A DNA stretch of 64,000 bases from Davidsoniella eucalypti (GCA_004009845.1 RMBW01000061.1:1-64000), one strand, 5' to 3'. Positions 24,396 through 35,823 are shown, counted from the first letter of the stretch. The notes: generated by a model from the sequence alone, not told the origin. Numbers and translations: made by a program.

Positions 24396-26216
24396 CTATG
24401 CTGTCTGGACATACAAAGCATGATCGACTATGGCACTCCAGCGCTGAGGCAAATCGGCGGACCATTTTCCACGCCACGCAATGATTCCGTCTGGTCTGAC
24501 GAGAATCGCCTCGATATCGCCGACGATGTTCTTCCATCTGCCTGTGACGTCTTTCCAGTAGGCGTCATCTGAAGCCTCGACACCTAGGGTTTGGACAAGT
24601 ACCTCGTCGTTGCTGAGAGCCTCCCATTGTTTGTTGCGGCCTATTAGTAGTAGTTTATTGAGAGGCAACAGGTCGCGTAGAGCCTTGTCCGAGGAAGTCG
24701 AAGATGATTCCGAAGACGATGGAGCGATCCAAACATGGGGCAGGTGGTGGCCGGGCAGCGTCGTGGAGACATAACGGCTGTAGTCCAGCTCGCCCTCGGT
24801 AGTCAGCTGACCGTCGTGCTGTGAGGCGCTAGCGGCTTCAGACTCCTCGGCTAGCGGATAGAACCAGCCAACTTCGGCGCCGGGCGCCTTGAACTCAGAG
24901 CCCAGACGAGCCTGGGCATCTTTTACAGCATTGCAAGTACGCTCATGGTCGGGGTGGTCCTTGTCAAAGAAGGCAGAGATGCCTGTCAGGTTCTTTTCGG
25001 GAGATGCAAACAAGTCCATGTTGAGGGCAGCGTCCATGCATAGACCATGGCTACGCATGTTGTGAAGTGAGGAGATGCCGACGCGGCGGCCGATGGGACG
25101 GCGCTCTGTATCGTATGAAGCCAAGAGTCCCGAAAAGCGGCTCTCGTTGCGCAGTGCCATCTCCAGCTTCCACACAAGGTTCTGGACATCCTGTGCGCCG
25201 GAGTTCATGCCTAACGCACCCCATGGAGGGATACGATGTGCGGCATCGCCCACTAGGAACACGCGGCCCTTGCTATACGTTTCGGCGCTGATGGCGTTGA
25301 CGCACCACGGACTAATGCTGATGACATCAATCTCCGTGTCGATGGGGATTTTGAGGGTGTCCCGTAGGCGGGCAATCATGGCATCATGGTCGACCTTTTC
25401 GGGCGCATCAGCACCTAGAGCACAGGCAAACACCCATTCTTCGCGCTCCTGTGCTTGGGGACTCGTGAATGGCCATGGCCCGATTTGGTACAGGAAGCCG
25501 GTACGAATGCTACCACCTTTGTCGGGGTGGGTGAACCACGTGATGAAGTTGCGCGGATCTGGGTGGTGTTGACGAATGCGAGCGTGGAAGTGCACTGAAA
25601 TCATCTCCATGATATCGCGTTCACCCTCCCATTTGACGCCCAGCTTGTCTGTGATACTGCGGCCGCCATCAGCAGCAATCACATACCGGGCCTTGAGCAC
25701 GTTTGCCGTGCTCGAATCGTTGGTAGTTCTGACGGTTAGCTCTGCATAACCCCCAAATAGATTCAGATCGGTCACTTCCTGGCCGTAGAAGATACCATAC
25801 GGATTGAGCTCCCTTGCCCGCGCAACTAGGATAGGCTCCAGGCGGATCTGGGGTAGAATTTCGTATCTCGTAGGACTTTGCGTCTCATATTCGGCAGCAT
25901 ATGCGCCACCGCCCCAAGCATCGCGAGTGCAGATCTCACGGCCATCAACGGGACCATCGCCACCGAAACTAGTGTACCAGCCGGTACGGCCCTTGATCTC
26001 ATCCGGAGCGGCTGCGGCGCGCACAGCATCGTAGATACCCATGGTACGGTATATCTCAGTGGTGCGTTGGTTAATACCACAGGCCTTGGGGTGGATGGAA
26101 GTGCCGGTGTGACGCTCAAACAGTACGTGCGGTATTCCACGGAGTGAAAGCAGAATGCTGGCGGTCAAGCCCACGGGGCCGCCACCAATGATGGCCACAA
26201 GGTGCATAACAGTCAT
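24396..26216 (-). CDS. FAD-dependent aromatic-type monooxygenase (606 aa)
   Basis: Single-exon flavoprotein of the PheA/TfdB/MhpA-like class (PF01494 type), which usually hydroxylates phenolic or polyketide rings using NAD(P)H and oxygen. The N-terminal dinucleotide motif GGGPVG lies at 11-16, followed by the acidic strand end FERHTG. The DG motif AADGGRS is at 181-187 and the FAD phosphate/ribityl motif VGDAAHRIPPWGALGMNSG at 322-340. The C-terminal portion (about 450-606) fits the thioredoxin-like tail of this class, ending with ILVRPDGIIAWRG. An alternative start is Met4. No signal peptide and no membrane segment. Neighbours do not form a biosynthetic cluster, so the substrate cannot be guessed; catabolic or secondary-metabolic roles are both possible. 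Upstream sequence (26220-26330) shows no clear TATA element. Confidence 0.92.
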   Translation of the reverse strand: MTVMHLVAIIGGGPVGLTASILLSLRGIPHVLFERHTGTSIHPKACGINQRTTEIYRTMGIYDAVRAAAAPDEIKGRTGWYTSFGGDGPVDGREICTRDAWGGGAYAAEYETQSPTRYEILPQIRLEPILVARARELNPYGIFYGQEVTDLNLFGGYAELTVRTTNDSSTANVLKARYVIAADGGRSITDKLGVKWEGERDIMEMISVHFHARIRQHHPDPRNFITWFTHPDKGGSIRTGFLYQIGPWPFTSPQAQEREEWVFACALGADAPEKVDHDAMIARLRDTLKIPIDTEIDVISISPWCVNAISAETYSKGRVFLVGDAAHRIPPWGALGMNSGAQDVQNLVWKLEMALRNESRFSGLLASYDTERRPIGRRVGISSLHNMRSHGLCMDAALNMDLFASPEKNLTGISAFFDKDHPDHERTCNAVKDAQARLGSEFKAPGAEVGWFYPLAEESEAASASQHDGQLTTEGELDYSRYVSTTLPGHHLPHVWIAPSSSESSSTSSDKALRDLLPLNKLLLIGRNKQWEALSNDEVLVQTLGVEASDDAYWKDVTGRWKNIVGDIEAILVRPDGIIAWRGKWSADLPQRWSAIVDHALYVQTA

Positions 26217-27979
26217 GATGAGAGATGTGGATGTGGCGATGGCAGTGCCAAGTACAGCAAACGAGGGTGAAGCGAGCGAGTACCAGAGAATTGGAGCTAT
26301 ATATGGAGAGTAGGAGGTATGGTTGAAGTATGAGGTAAGAAAGGTCAGGAACTTTGGGTAAGAATTATTCTTGATCTTCGGTGCGGGACTCGATCAGGGT
26401 TTTAAAAGGATTCTTGTAATTCTTTGGCCGATACAAATAGGCAAAACGGGTTGTTCCTTCAATACTAAGTCTTATCGGGCCACTTTCTTTTTTTCCTTCT
26501 CTTCCTAGGGTTCCTAGTCCTTGGAGAGACGGCCGTGTTTGTTCTCTAACAGATGGTCTGACAGAGACGACGACAACGACGACGACGACAGATGTTGATT
26601 TTGAACCAAACGGGTTATTTTGTTTGATGATACAAACAGCGAAACAGAACGGGATCCTCCAGTTGAGGGACAGGGTGTTGAGTGGTAAAAGTGGTTTCGT
26701 TCTGGGTTCTTAATATGAAACGAACATGAGTGGGTGCAGGGCTAAGAGTTAAGAGGCATAAAGAAGGGCTGGGAAGTAGGAAGCGCCAAGGTCACCACGA
26801 TGGCAAAGATACGGCAATATCTTGCGTGTTGTAGTGTCGTTGTCGTTTGTTGCTTGTTTGCTTATTCTCGGGCCAGGTTCAAGAGATGACAATAGAAGAA
26901 GTAGCACGGACTCGGCCACTATATCAATGATGACGGAGAGTAGCAATAATACAACTTTGAGTCGCGGCTAGGGGCAGAAGGGCAAACGAGAAGGAGTAGT
27001 AATATTATGGTCTCGTCTATGGGAGAGAATATCATTGGAGAGCTCAATATATGAAAGCAACAAACGATGGGGGAAAAGACGTTATAGCCGAGGCCAGAGT
27101 AGCTACTATACAAGAAGAAATAAGGGAGGATAGGGAAAGGAAGACAGAAACAGGAATCGTGTCATCGGTTTTTTAAAAGAAGAGTTATGTAACAACGAGA
27201 TTCTAGCTTCTTTCTCTCACATTTTCTTCTCTCTCTCTCTCTAGATCTTGCGAAGGAAGGACAGCTTCAGACTATCTTTTTAGTTTCACAGCCGAATAAA
27301 GAATACAGTCTAATATCCAACTTTTGATCCCTGTTCAAGCTAGATGAAAACTTCTTGACTCTTCTCTCACTTTTCCTTTTTTATACTACGTACGTCCCAG
27401 TGGCAACAAAACTTGAGACTTCAACCCCTTAGTTTTGACGATCTAGTAAAAGGTTTGTGCTGATTAGTTTGTATTTTTCTTATTCTTTTTCTCTCAGACT
27501 AGACTAAAAATAAGCGCCAGTCAAATTGCCGAAGAAAAAAAAGAAGAAAAAAACTCACGGCCGATAACACCAGAAGTATCAAAGTAGGTTGAATTCTTAT
27601 AATTCGACTTAATCGGCCCATTTTCGTAGATCGATAAAGCCCGACGATGTAAAGTAAGCCAAGATATCAGCATATAATCAGTGATTCTGGCTAAATAGAT
27701 TCACAACCCCAAAAGCATTCAATATATCCAATGTGAGAATCCCCTCATCATGAGTTTCCTGTCAAAATGCAACTGCAACACATCATCATGGCAAACTCCA
27801 ATTTCTCAAGAAACTCGATTTTGAAATATAATGCCTAAATCCTACTCAGCGAATAGCGGCTAAGAAAATACAGAGTTCGCTCTCTTGCTAATTAGCTCAC
27901 TTTAGATTGTTGTGAAAATACAATCTTTGCCCACTTTCTTCCACTTTCCGTTAGCAAAAAAAAAGATAATACTAGTTAG
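26217..27979. other. Intergenic region upstream of the FAD monooxygenase
   Basis: No gene seen. It holds a GAC/AAC trinucleotide repeat (about 26563-26590), a CT dinucleotide run (about 27229-27242) and scattered A-rich tracts. The left part probably contains the promoter of the monooxygenase; the right part borders the gag-like relic. Confidence 0.5.
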
Positions 27980-28678
27980 TTAGTTAGAGTCAATCCTATT
28001 CGGGACACCGCCATTTTTTGCCAGCCCATAACACTAACCACGCAGGAACAAGGGCTGTCAGAATGGAGGACAATGCCTATGAGCATCAATCTCTGTGGCA
28101 TACATGAACAAGCCCCTCTATTTGTCCAAGCGTCTCTATAGACAAAAGATTTTCCTCTCTGGTACTCCGATTCAAAGGAATCACTAAGCGCCATGGGCTA
28201 CCTCAGCTTGATCGACCAGGCCTCTTCCGAGATACAATCTTGCGTTCTCACGCGCTTACGCCAGACAATGGCGATGGAACACACCAAGACGATCATAAAC
28301 TCTACTTCTCTCCCCGGCGAGCGCCTGGAGGATGCTATAGACCACTGGGTGGGCAAATCCGAGTATCACCGTTGAGTTCCAGGACGTAGTACTGAAGACC
28401 CCTTCTCCAAGAAGTGGCAAACCACCGTTTAACAGGAGCCACCGCGATGCTCGCACCAAAAGGAGTACCCAGAATTCCTCGTAGCACTCAGGGCGGTGCA
28501 AGACTCCAACCCGTACTGCCTTCTACACCATAAACAAGGATCATCACAATACCCATCTGGGAAACAAGAATGGCCAGCAGAAGCTCCAACCCACCCACAT
28601 CCCTGCTACATATGCCACTCGTCGGCTCACGTCACGAGCGCCTGTACCAACAAGCGCAGGAACAAGTATCGCTCATGA
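27980..28678 (+). pseudogene. Decayed gag-like reading frame with CCHC zinc knuckle
   Basis: One reading frame runs for 233 codons from 27980 to 28678, interrupted only by three in-frame stops: TAG at 28139, TGA at 28373 and TAA at 28430. Each is one transition away from a sense codon. The text between the stops looks like protein (for example EYPEFLVALRAVQDSNPY around 28463-28516). It ends with a basic tail just after a perfect CX2CX4HX4C knuckle, CYICHSSAHVTSAC. That motif and the basic end suggest the nucleic-acid-binding end of a retroelement Gag or another TE-encoded protein. I find no reverse transcriptase, integrase or LTRs nearby. A decayed host CCHC protein is the alternative. Confidence 0.6.
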
Positions 28679-28984
28679 TCACAGACACTGAGAGCGCCAC
28701 AGGCGACGTACCTGTCTTCGGTAAGCGGAACAAAGCCCATCATGTAAATTATTGGTTCTATATATCACCACACCCTCATGACAAGGACAGTTTTTCTCAC
28801 ACGTCACCGAAGGCTAGAAACACATGGCCAGTATCTCGGATACCGAGGTTTCACATAGCTACATTATTATCCTTATTATCCTTATTATTATAGTTCTTTA
28901 ACGTCTACCTGCATGCTGCATAGCTATATAAGCTACATTAACACCTTAATAAACATGATTCAAAAAAAAAAGAAACAGTGATTA
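28679..28984. other. Spacer between the gag-like relic and the NACHT pseudogene
   Basis: About 300 bases with an ATTATCCTT short tandem array near 28862-28890 and an A-run near 28963-28972. No feature is supported. A poly-A-like run next to a gag-like relic could be the tail of a non-LTR element, but the run is short and this is speculative. Confidence 0.4.
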
Positions 28985-30556
28985 CAACGTCGCTTTGACT
29001 TCTGTCTCTTGTGAGGTCTTGGCTGAAATTGTCACATATATCCCAGTAAGGACGACTAGTGAACAAAATCTTCAACCAGGATGAGCATCTCAAGTCTTTA
29101 GTATTCTATCGATCTTGAGGGTACACTCATCTAAGGCATCTATAACAATGAAGGTGTTGGCAAAGTTTGTGTCACCATTGCCTTCGATCAAGATGTACCA
29201 AGATGTATAAACTTCATGCTGAAGTTTATTTCCATTCTCCTTCCAAGGAGCTACAGCTTGTTTTCTTAGACATGGCTTTTTGCCTGAAAAGCTGGTGTAG
29301 AATTGCACAAAGAGCTGTGGCAAGACTACATTGCTTTCTCTGGTCTTTGAAGAAAAAGTAGCAGATGGATGGAAGGCGAAGAATCAGAGGGCGATGAAGC
29401 TTGCGAATAGTATCCACCAATTGTCGGTCAATGAGAAATCTGCTCGATATACAGACTTCCCACAGCCTGGATCGGCAGAAACCATAAGAGGGACGTTGTT
29501 GAGTCGATTGGCGTCTTCGGTGACTCTATAGCAAAACAAATGTGTTAGAGAGTTGTATCTGATATAATTAATTTGATATAAGGAGCAGCTTTGTTATAAC
29601 ATACCGATAGATCCTCAAGGGCAATATCATTATTGATATTGCTCTTGTGGACAAAGCCTAGGAGCTCTTTGGCATAGGCAGCGGCAGAAAGAGCCGCATA
29701 GCCATGCCACTCATCCTTTTTATGACTATCCGCATAATCTGAGATTCCACGGATAACAAGACATGGGAACTGCTGTATTATTACAGTAGCCTCCATTTCA
29801 ACGCATATAGCTCCAATCTCCCGATGCAATCTGGTCACGCTTACTTGCATCTTGAATTATGGTTTTTCCAGATGCAATGGTTCCTTAATGTACCGAAAGA
29901 TTTTCGCCCTATCGTGCCTATCTAAGCGATTCCCGGTCTTTAGGGCAGGCTTCAGAAGTTGAAGCATCTGATTGGTGGACGGAATAGTCGATTGCTGAGA
30001 AGTTGGTCTCCCAATATTCTTCTTAGCCCTTTGACCATGTGATAGTGCCTTATCAATATATGTTGGGAAAACTGGGACACTAAGATCTGTGTTGGATTTG
30101 AAGTTGTCCAATGCAGACAGTAATGTTTCTGGATAGAGAAGAGGGGGGGATGGGGAGGGGGGGTGAGGGGTAGCCGTTTAGCCGGCTTTGTCGTAGAAAT
30201 TGGCAACCATTAGACAGTTTGCCAAAATCATATTGAATAACTCCGCCAGATACGGCTAGGGATTGACCGACGACGAGATCGCCGAGTCGAATATCATGTT
30301 TCAGAGAGGGGATTACGGCGCCAATTCCCACCAAAAGTATGAACCGTAGAGATGTAGGGAAGGCTTTCGCCACACTGATAGCAGCTGCAATTGCCCTGGT
30401 TTGGCCAATCGATGGTAAGCAAGTTGAAACAACGTGATGCTCTCCGATACGGCCGGCCATAAGTATAGCTACTCGGACTTGTAGAGGCTGGATTGCTCAT
30501 CAAGCATAAGCTTGGCCGTAGATAGCTCCGGAGATAAGGCACAAATCCAGCCATGG
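28985..30556 (-). pseudogene. Broken PNP-NACHT (fungal NLR-like) gene
   Basis: On the minus strand, pieces of one protein occur in the right order but in shifting frames. The start WICALSPELSTAKLMLDEQ (about 30550-30485) is typical of the nucleoside-phosphorylase-like domain; then come GRIGEHHVV...LLVGIGAVIPS and DIRLGDLVVG (30460-30270), and SNTDLSVPVFPTYIDK (about 30100). Further on lie CVEMEATVIIQQFPCLVIRG and DYADSHKK (about 29800-29700) and AAYAKELL. A remnant intron is likely at 29604-29526. Next is the NACHT NTPase: Walker A ADPGCGKSV (about 29480-29450), ICYFFFKDQ and ALCAILHQLF (about 29370-29290), Walker B FIVIDALDEC (about 29150-29123) and the sensor-like ILFTSRPYWDI (about 29070-29040). 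At least three frame breaks and missing central and C-terminal parts (no repeat domain) show that it is dead. Such proteins act in fungal non-self recognition and cell death; here function is lost. Confidence 0.85.
30143..30170 (+). repeat. G-run cluster (quadruplex-type motif)
   Basis: Four G-runs of 7, 4, 7 and 4 bases, separated by only 1-3 bases, lie inside the PNP-NACHT pseudogene. They sit at the point where its reading frame changes. On the coding strand they are C-runs that encode a Pro/Ser-rich stretch foreign to the family, so they probably arose by insertion or slippage. Confidence 0.7.
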
Positions 30557-31115
30557 ATGTCTTTACTGTAAAGGTAGAGACGCCATGGCGAGAGTTGCCA
30601 CCCCCAGAGTTATCGTAGGAGCCTTGAAAACCGCGAAATGGGTCAGTAAAAGAACCGTCAAATGGCGAAAAAGGGATATACTCACTGATAAAGAAAGAAG
30701 ATGGAAGTTTTCCAGGAAGTGCGTAGTGTTTGGTGTTGTTGAAGATTTTAAAGAATTAGGATATCAGTGTCTAAAATGAAAGTGAGAGATATGGGAAGAG
30801 TGTGTTATATAGTCTATATATTAGGCTATTCAACTTCGTATTGTGCCTAAATTGCAATATTACATAGTAAGATTCTTATCTGCTTACTCTTCTCCACAAA
30901 AACAACCCCGCGTTTAAGCTAGGGTTTGCACAGATTCTATCAGTCTTAACGCAATCGATTAGGGTTACTTATATGCTGAGATTTTTCAAACCACCCAAGT
31001 TTGCCCCACCAACGTCAACATCGTGATGAGCCGACTTGCCTACAAGTCTGTGAGGATATATTGCAACAAAGCACCGTTCGCAGTCTCTCTCAGCAGAACA
31101 TAAAAGCAAAAAGCA
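30557..31115. other. Intergenic region upstream of the Bmt6-like gene
   Basis: This holds the presumed promoter of the plus-strand methyltransferase gene. An open frame at 30585-30779 (64 codons) is short and basic and has no recognisable motif, so I do not call it. No TATA element or structured RNA is clear. Confidence 0.45.
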
Positions 31116-32267
31116 ATGGCACACACCAAGGGTCGTAGCTCACGCTGCGCATTCCAGCCTCGGCCGAAGAAGAAGACGCCTTCCCGCAACGCCGCCTCCA
31201 TCAGCAAGAAAGTGGCATTACCAGCCGAGCAACTTGCGCACTACCAGCTCCTCCTACGCGTATTCGCATCGACATTCGCCGCCGAGCTAAGCTCTGAAGA
31301 TCTACGTGCCGCTATTCAAGACGTCAAGAAGGCGTTATTCGAGAGAGATTTCGCCGCTGCGTTCGAGAGCGAGCAGACCCTGCCTATGTATGCGGCGCGC
31401 TGGAGTCCGACTCGTGCGCTCTGCTATGCGGGCGTGCTCGGCGCCGCCGATATAGACGGTATAGCCCAGGGAGAGCAAGAAGGAGACAATGAGTTGCATG
31501 TTGTTGCTCTGGGCGGCGGTGCGGCGGAGTTGGCAGCACTTGGATCTCTGGTAGCTGAACAGCAAGATCTTAAAGTATCTGTAAAGATTCTGGATTCTGG
31601 CCCTTGGGCTTCTGTTCTCTCACGTCTAGACACTGGCTTGACTACGCCGCCAACACTATCTAAATACGCCAGTGCCGCTATGCACGCCTCCAACGTCGCC
31701 CTACTACCCTCCGAACTCGATCTAGACACTACTACCGCTACCGTCCCTCCATCCGCGCGCCTACAATACATATTTAACCAAGTCGACCTCCTCGCCATCG
31801 GTTCAGATCCCGCCGCTCTACACATTGCGCTCTTCGGCTCCGCGGACGCCGCGCCGCGAAAGACCATCGTCACGCTTTTCTTCACCCTCAACGAGCTATA
31901 CACGTCTTCGCGCGGTAAGACTACGCTGCTACTCCTCGCTTTGACGGAATTACTGCCTGTGGGCTCGCAGTTGTTGATCATTGATAGCCCTGGATCGTAC
32001 TCGGAGGCACTGGTGGGTAAGGAAATGCGCAAGTATCCCATGCGCTTGTTAGTCGAGCATACGTTGTTGCGTGAGGAACGTGGTGTCAAGAAGAAGGATA
32101 AGATCTGGGAACAGGTCGAGACGGAAGAGTCTGTGTGGTTTAGAATGCCTGAGGGGTTGGAGTATCCTATCCCACTGGAGAATATGCGGTATCAGAAGCA
32201 TTTGTACACCCTAATAAACCCTAATAAGCCGGCTGTAGTTCTGGCTTATAGCGACGATGAAGAGTAG
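31116..32267 (+). CDS. 25S rRNA (uridine-N3)-methyltransferase, Bmt6-like (383 aa)
   Basis: Single exon, intact. The layout fits fungal Bmt6-type enzymes, which methylate a uridine of the large-subunit rRNA (U2843 in yeast) in the nucleolus using S-adenosylmethionine. A basic N-terminus (CAFQPRPKKKTPSR) is followed by a helical region containing RWSPTRALCYAGVL (95-108). The SAM-binding loop is VVALGGGAAELAALGS (129-144) and the acidic residue of the next strand is in KILDSGPW (157-164). A later core segment (about 245-295) has TLFFTLNELYTSS and LLIIDSPGSYSEA. The C-terminus is acidic (AYSDDEE). Met1 is the only sensible start. Names rest on family resemblance; the exact target base in this species is inferred. 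Confidence 0.88.
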   Translation: MAHTKGRSSRCAFQPRPKKKTPSRNAASISKKVALPAEQLAHYQLLLRVFASTFAAELSSEDLRAAIQDVKKALFERDFAAAFESEQTLPMYAARWSPTRALCYAGVLGAADIDGIAQGEQEGDNELHVVALGGGAAELAALGSLVAEQQDLKVSVKILDSGPWASVLSRLDTGLTTPPTLSKYASAAMHASNVALLPSELDLDTTTATVPPSARLQYIFNQVDLLAIGSDPAALHIALFGSADAAPRKTIVTLFFTLNELYTSSRGKTTLLLLALTELLPVGSQLLIIDSPGSYSEALVGKEMRKYPMRLLVEHTLLREERGVKKKDKIWEQVETEESVWFRMPEGLEYPIPLENMRYQKHLYTLINPNKPAVVLAYSDDEE

Positions 32268-32414
32268 TCAGTAAGTAAAAGTTAGGCATTGGGCTATCTA
32301 GGAAACACGGGAAAATACGGTATAGATAAAAAACGGTTAACATGGTTATTATATACGGCATGAAATAATACAGATAATATGATAGATAAGAACTCATAAT
32401 AGGGCTTTTTTTTT

Positions 32415-35400
32415 TTAAGACGCCCAGACCATCTTCTTGATAGCGTATCCTAGTGTATCAAACAACCCCGTGCTCTTCTTTGCATCTTCTAGCGAAATCA
32501 CACCAGCTCGCTCAACCAACGACTGAGATTCAACGCCCGCTTCTCTAGGCCTATACATCATGACGAGCCTTTCGATCTCAGCACAGATAGCATCGATCTT
32601 TTGAGCCTCCGTTAGTGGGTCGTCGCCATTGGCTCCGCTGTTACCATTGTGGATGCTGCCGTTGCCGTTGAGTGTATTGTTGCCGCTTCCTGGTACAGTT
32701 GTCGTGTAGGGCGCTTTAAAGGCCATTAAGCGCTTGACTGGTGCGCGCGGTTTGCCGGATAATAGCTCGGTTAGACTAGATGGAATAGCTGCGGCTGAAG
32801 ACTTGAGGTTTGCAAGAGACGTAGGGGATAGTGGGCCGCTAGATGGGATATCGACAGCAGAAGCGACTGGAGTAGCCATAGTATTAGGTATATCAGTAGT
32901 TTCAGGCTGGGTAGTCGTAGTGGTGACTGGAGTTGCTTCAGCGGGAGTTATCAGGGCGGCATCATCCAGAGTTGAGAAAGTCCGGGTGTTCGTTCGGATC
33001 ACGTCTTCTTTGCCTGGTTGGTATGTGACCACAAAGCCGACATTGCGTTGCTCATCCATGTATAATGCCGTCATTGTAGAAGTGATATATACACCGGCCT
33101 TGATAGATGTGACATGTGACAGATCTGCACGCTCGAAGGACGATACCTTATCAAGACTCCAGTCGTAGCGGCACAGGTATAGTGCTGAGTCAGTAAGTAG
33201 CAGCACCACTTCCTGGAATGGCTCAGACTTTAGGGTGTCAGCATCATGGGGTGATAAAAGCACCCATCCTCCAATGAATTCTTCGTGTTCATCAGCAACT
33301 ACACGTTTTTGGCACTGCTCGATGGCTTGGTCACGCATTCTCGACATCGAGACGGCAGGGTCTTTGGTCATCATGTTGGCTTCGAACTCGTCAAACACCA
33401 TCGAGGTAACATTTCCCAGAACGAAGTCGATGGCAGCCTGGCTGAAATAGTCGTTGACCATTCTATAAGCAAGAGTTAGCCCATAGTGTACAAGAATAGA
33501 TTGCGTACTATATCGTTGGGAAGATTCACTTACCCGTTGTAGAATCGTGTCAATGACAACCCAATATCATTCAAGGTTCCTCGATAGTCCCGCTTGCGGA
33601 ATCGTGTATAATCACCCTTCATCGCAGCCGTTGACGCATATTGGTTGCTCACAGCGTCACCGTTGTCTGCCCATAGAGTGTTGAACCAACTTGTCTGCTG
33701 GTCTAACTGTGCACTCATGTCAAAACCAAGTTCCTTAAGCTGTACTTCCAGCATATACTTAGCAAACGAGCTCTGGCAAACATTGGTGCGGTCTAAGCAG
33801 TCCATGCAGTTTGTCCGCAGAACACCAGCTTGACGCTTTGTTAAGACACCTTCGAGCTCGACGGTACTTGCATACTCCTCGAGTTGTCCGCGTAGCTTCT
33901 CAAGAAGCTGGCTGACATTCTCGAACTTCATACCACGACAGGCATGGTGGAAATCAAACCACTCGAACGGAATTAGGTCATTGATATTAGATACTGACTC
34001 ATTTCGCTTTGCAACATAGTCTTGATATTTCTCGCCAATCTGCTTCTCGATACCTTTTTGTTCTACTAGATTCACTAGTTGAAGTTGGCCGTATGTCTTC
34101 TGGAGCCGGTCAAAGTGCATTGTGAAAGCAGCATAGTTTGCTTCAGCCGAGTGTTGTAGCACCGGAATCGGTTTAAGTGAATATGCCGTCTGGGTGAAAA
34201 AGACTGGAATACTGCCCCTGATCTGGAGGAAAGAATAGACTGGCTGGGATTTCTCCCATGTAGGAGAAGATAGAAGCTGCTCTGTCTCTACACAATTGGC
34301 AACATTTCCTTCGTCGTCAATTCCACGGCGTAGATAACGTAAGCCAGCTCGTTTAGTCGACCTTCGTGAGATTAGGGTCAATAAGAATTTACTTTCTGTT
34401 AGTCGCAACTTGCTCGCTGTATCCTTCTCGGTTTCCTTTTCTTTAGTGGCCTCGGCTACAGGCGAAGATGCCAAAGAGCCTGTGGCTGATAAGACGGACA
34501 TTTCCACGGCTTCTTGTGGCGCATCGTCGTCCTTTTGAGGCGGACAGCTATCGACTACGAAGGAAGCCTGACCGACGAATCCTTGCATCAACGGTAGCAC
34601 GAAGGACTCGTCACCACCGTCAATAAAAGGTTGTGCCATGTGACGGTTCCAAAAGTAGGTTTCGTCTACTCGACGATACAGCGGCTCAGAAGCGCCGCTG
34701 ACAGCTGCCACGTTATTTGCAACGGAATTTTTAGATGACAAGCTACGAGTTATATCGTAATCATAAGAAAAGTAGAAGCTGCGTGAGGTGCCAAAGTATA
34801 CGCGCATCATGCGGATCAGCTTAGGCAGAAGTGTGGGGAGTTGCGGTGCGCCAGGTAAAGGCAATGGGCTATCATCGTATATGAGACCGGCATCTTCGTC
34901 TTCGCTTTCCTCTACTATCGACGCCGCCTTATTGCTAGCGGCGTTGCGTCTGTCGTCACTCAAGCCCATTGACCGTTTATGTTCGAGCATCCAGCCAGCA
35001 CGGCTAAACCAGCTCTGCGCAAATCGGCCATAGCTACCGCGCTTTCCGATGACATTCTCGGCAATGCTACTGGGCTTGACAGGACTGCCTGATACAGCTG
35101 AAGCATCGTATTCTCGGGGTGCCGAGTCATCTATCTCGTCATCTTCGTCGTCGTCCTCGTGTTTCACAGCCAAAGTATCAGAGGTAACAGCGGGTTCGAT
35201 CTCGGAGTCGCTAGTATCGCTACCGGACGAGGCCGGATTTGGATGTTGGGTTTGTTGACCTCGTGCTAGATGTTTGTTCGTCTTATCGATAGCCTCTTCG
35301 GCGTCTCGTTGTGATGAGCATGGCGTTATCGCGACTTCGGTCACAACATATATGGGCGATCCGCATATATGCGCCACAATCTCTCGACGGGTGATGGTGA

Positions 35401-35823
35401 CCAGATAACTGAATTTGGAGATTGTCACTAAGCCTATATGAACAGACAAATGACGATGCAAAACATGTTAGAGTCAATCAATGCAGGTCTTATATATGCG
35501 GGGAGGAGATGCTTTGCGACAAGCCACGGGATAGGGCCAGTTGCAGATGATCTGTGCCCTATATAGGCTATGATGCAGTTTAAACAACGCGGAAGATGCT
35601 CAAACTTACCAATGATACCAAAAGCTTCGAGGGAGACAATCGGCTTAGTGCTGATCTCTGCGCTGGTCGGGCTAAGGGTTGCCGATCCCGATGCCAATAC
35701 AGCCGCTTCGCCGTAGCGTATCTTCAGAGGCGCCGATGAGCGCTGGCCTTTTGAGGTCACCGGCTGAATGATTAGTCCATCCACAGATGCCGAGACGGTG
35801 AGCTTTCGGGCTAGGCTAGGCAT
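32415..35823 (-). CDS. SAC-domain phosphoinositide phosphatase with hSac2 domain (1053 aa)
   Basis: Three exons: 35823-35610, 35433-33534 and 33462-32415. Phases are consistent across both GT-AG introns. The product should remove phosphate from phosphoinositides on endomembranes. The SAC catalytic motif CX5R(T/S) is present as NCMDCLDRTN with its Cys at residue 614. Other SAC features are LRYLRRGIDDEGNVANCVET, RGSIPVFFTQ and an HFDRLQ-type segment before the catalytic motif. The third exon opens a C-terminal hSac2-type region (about 720-830: AIDFVLGNVTSMVFDEFEAN, then EEFIGGWVLLSP), followed by a Ser/Thr/Pro-rich linker. This SAC plus hSac2 arrangement is that of INPP5F/Sac2-like proteins and differs from yeast Sac1; no transmembrane anchor is seen. 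An acidic Ser-rich insert (about residues 140-190) is probably disordered. Specificity (PI4P versus others) is not decidable here. Confidence 0.92.
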
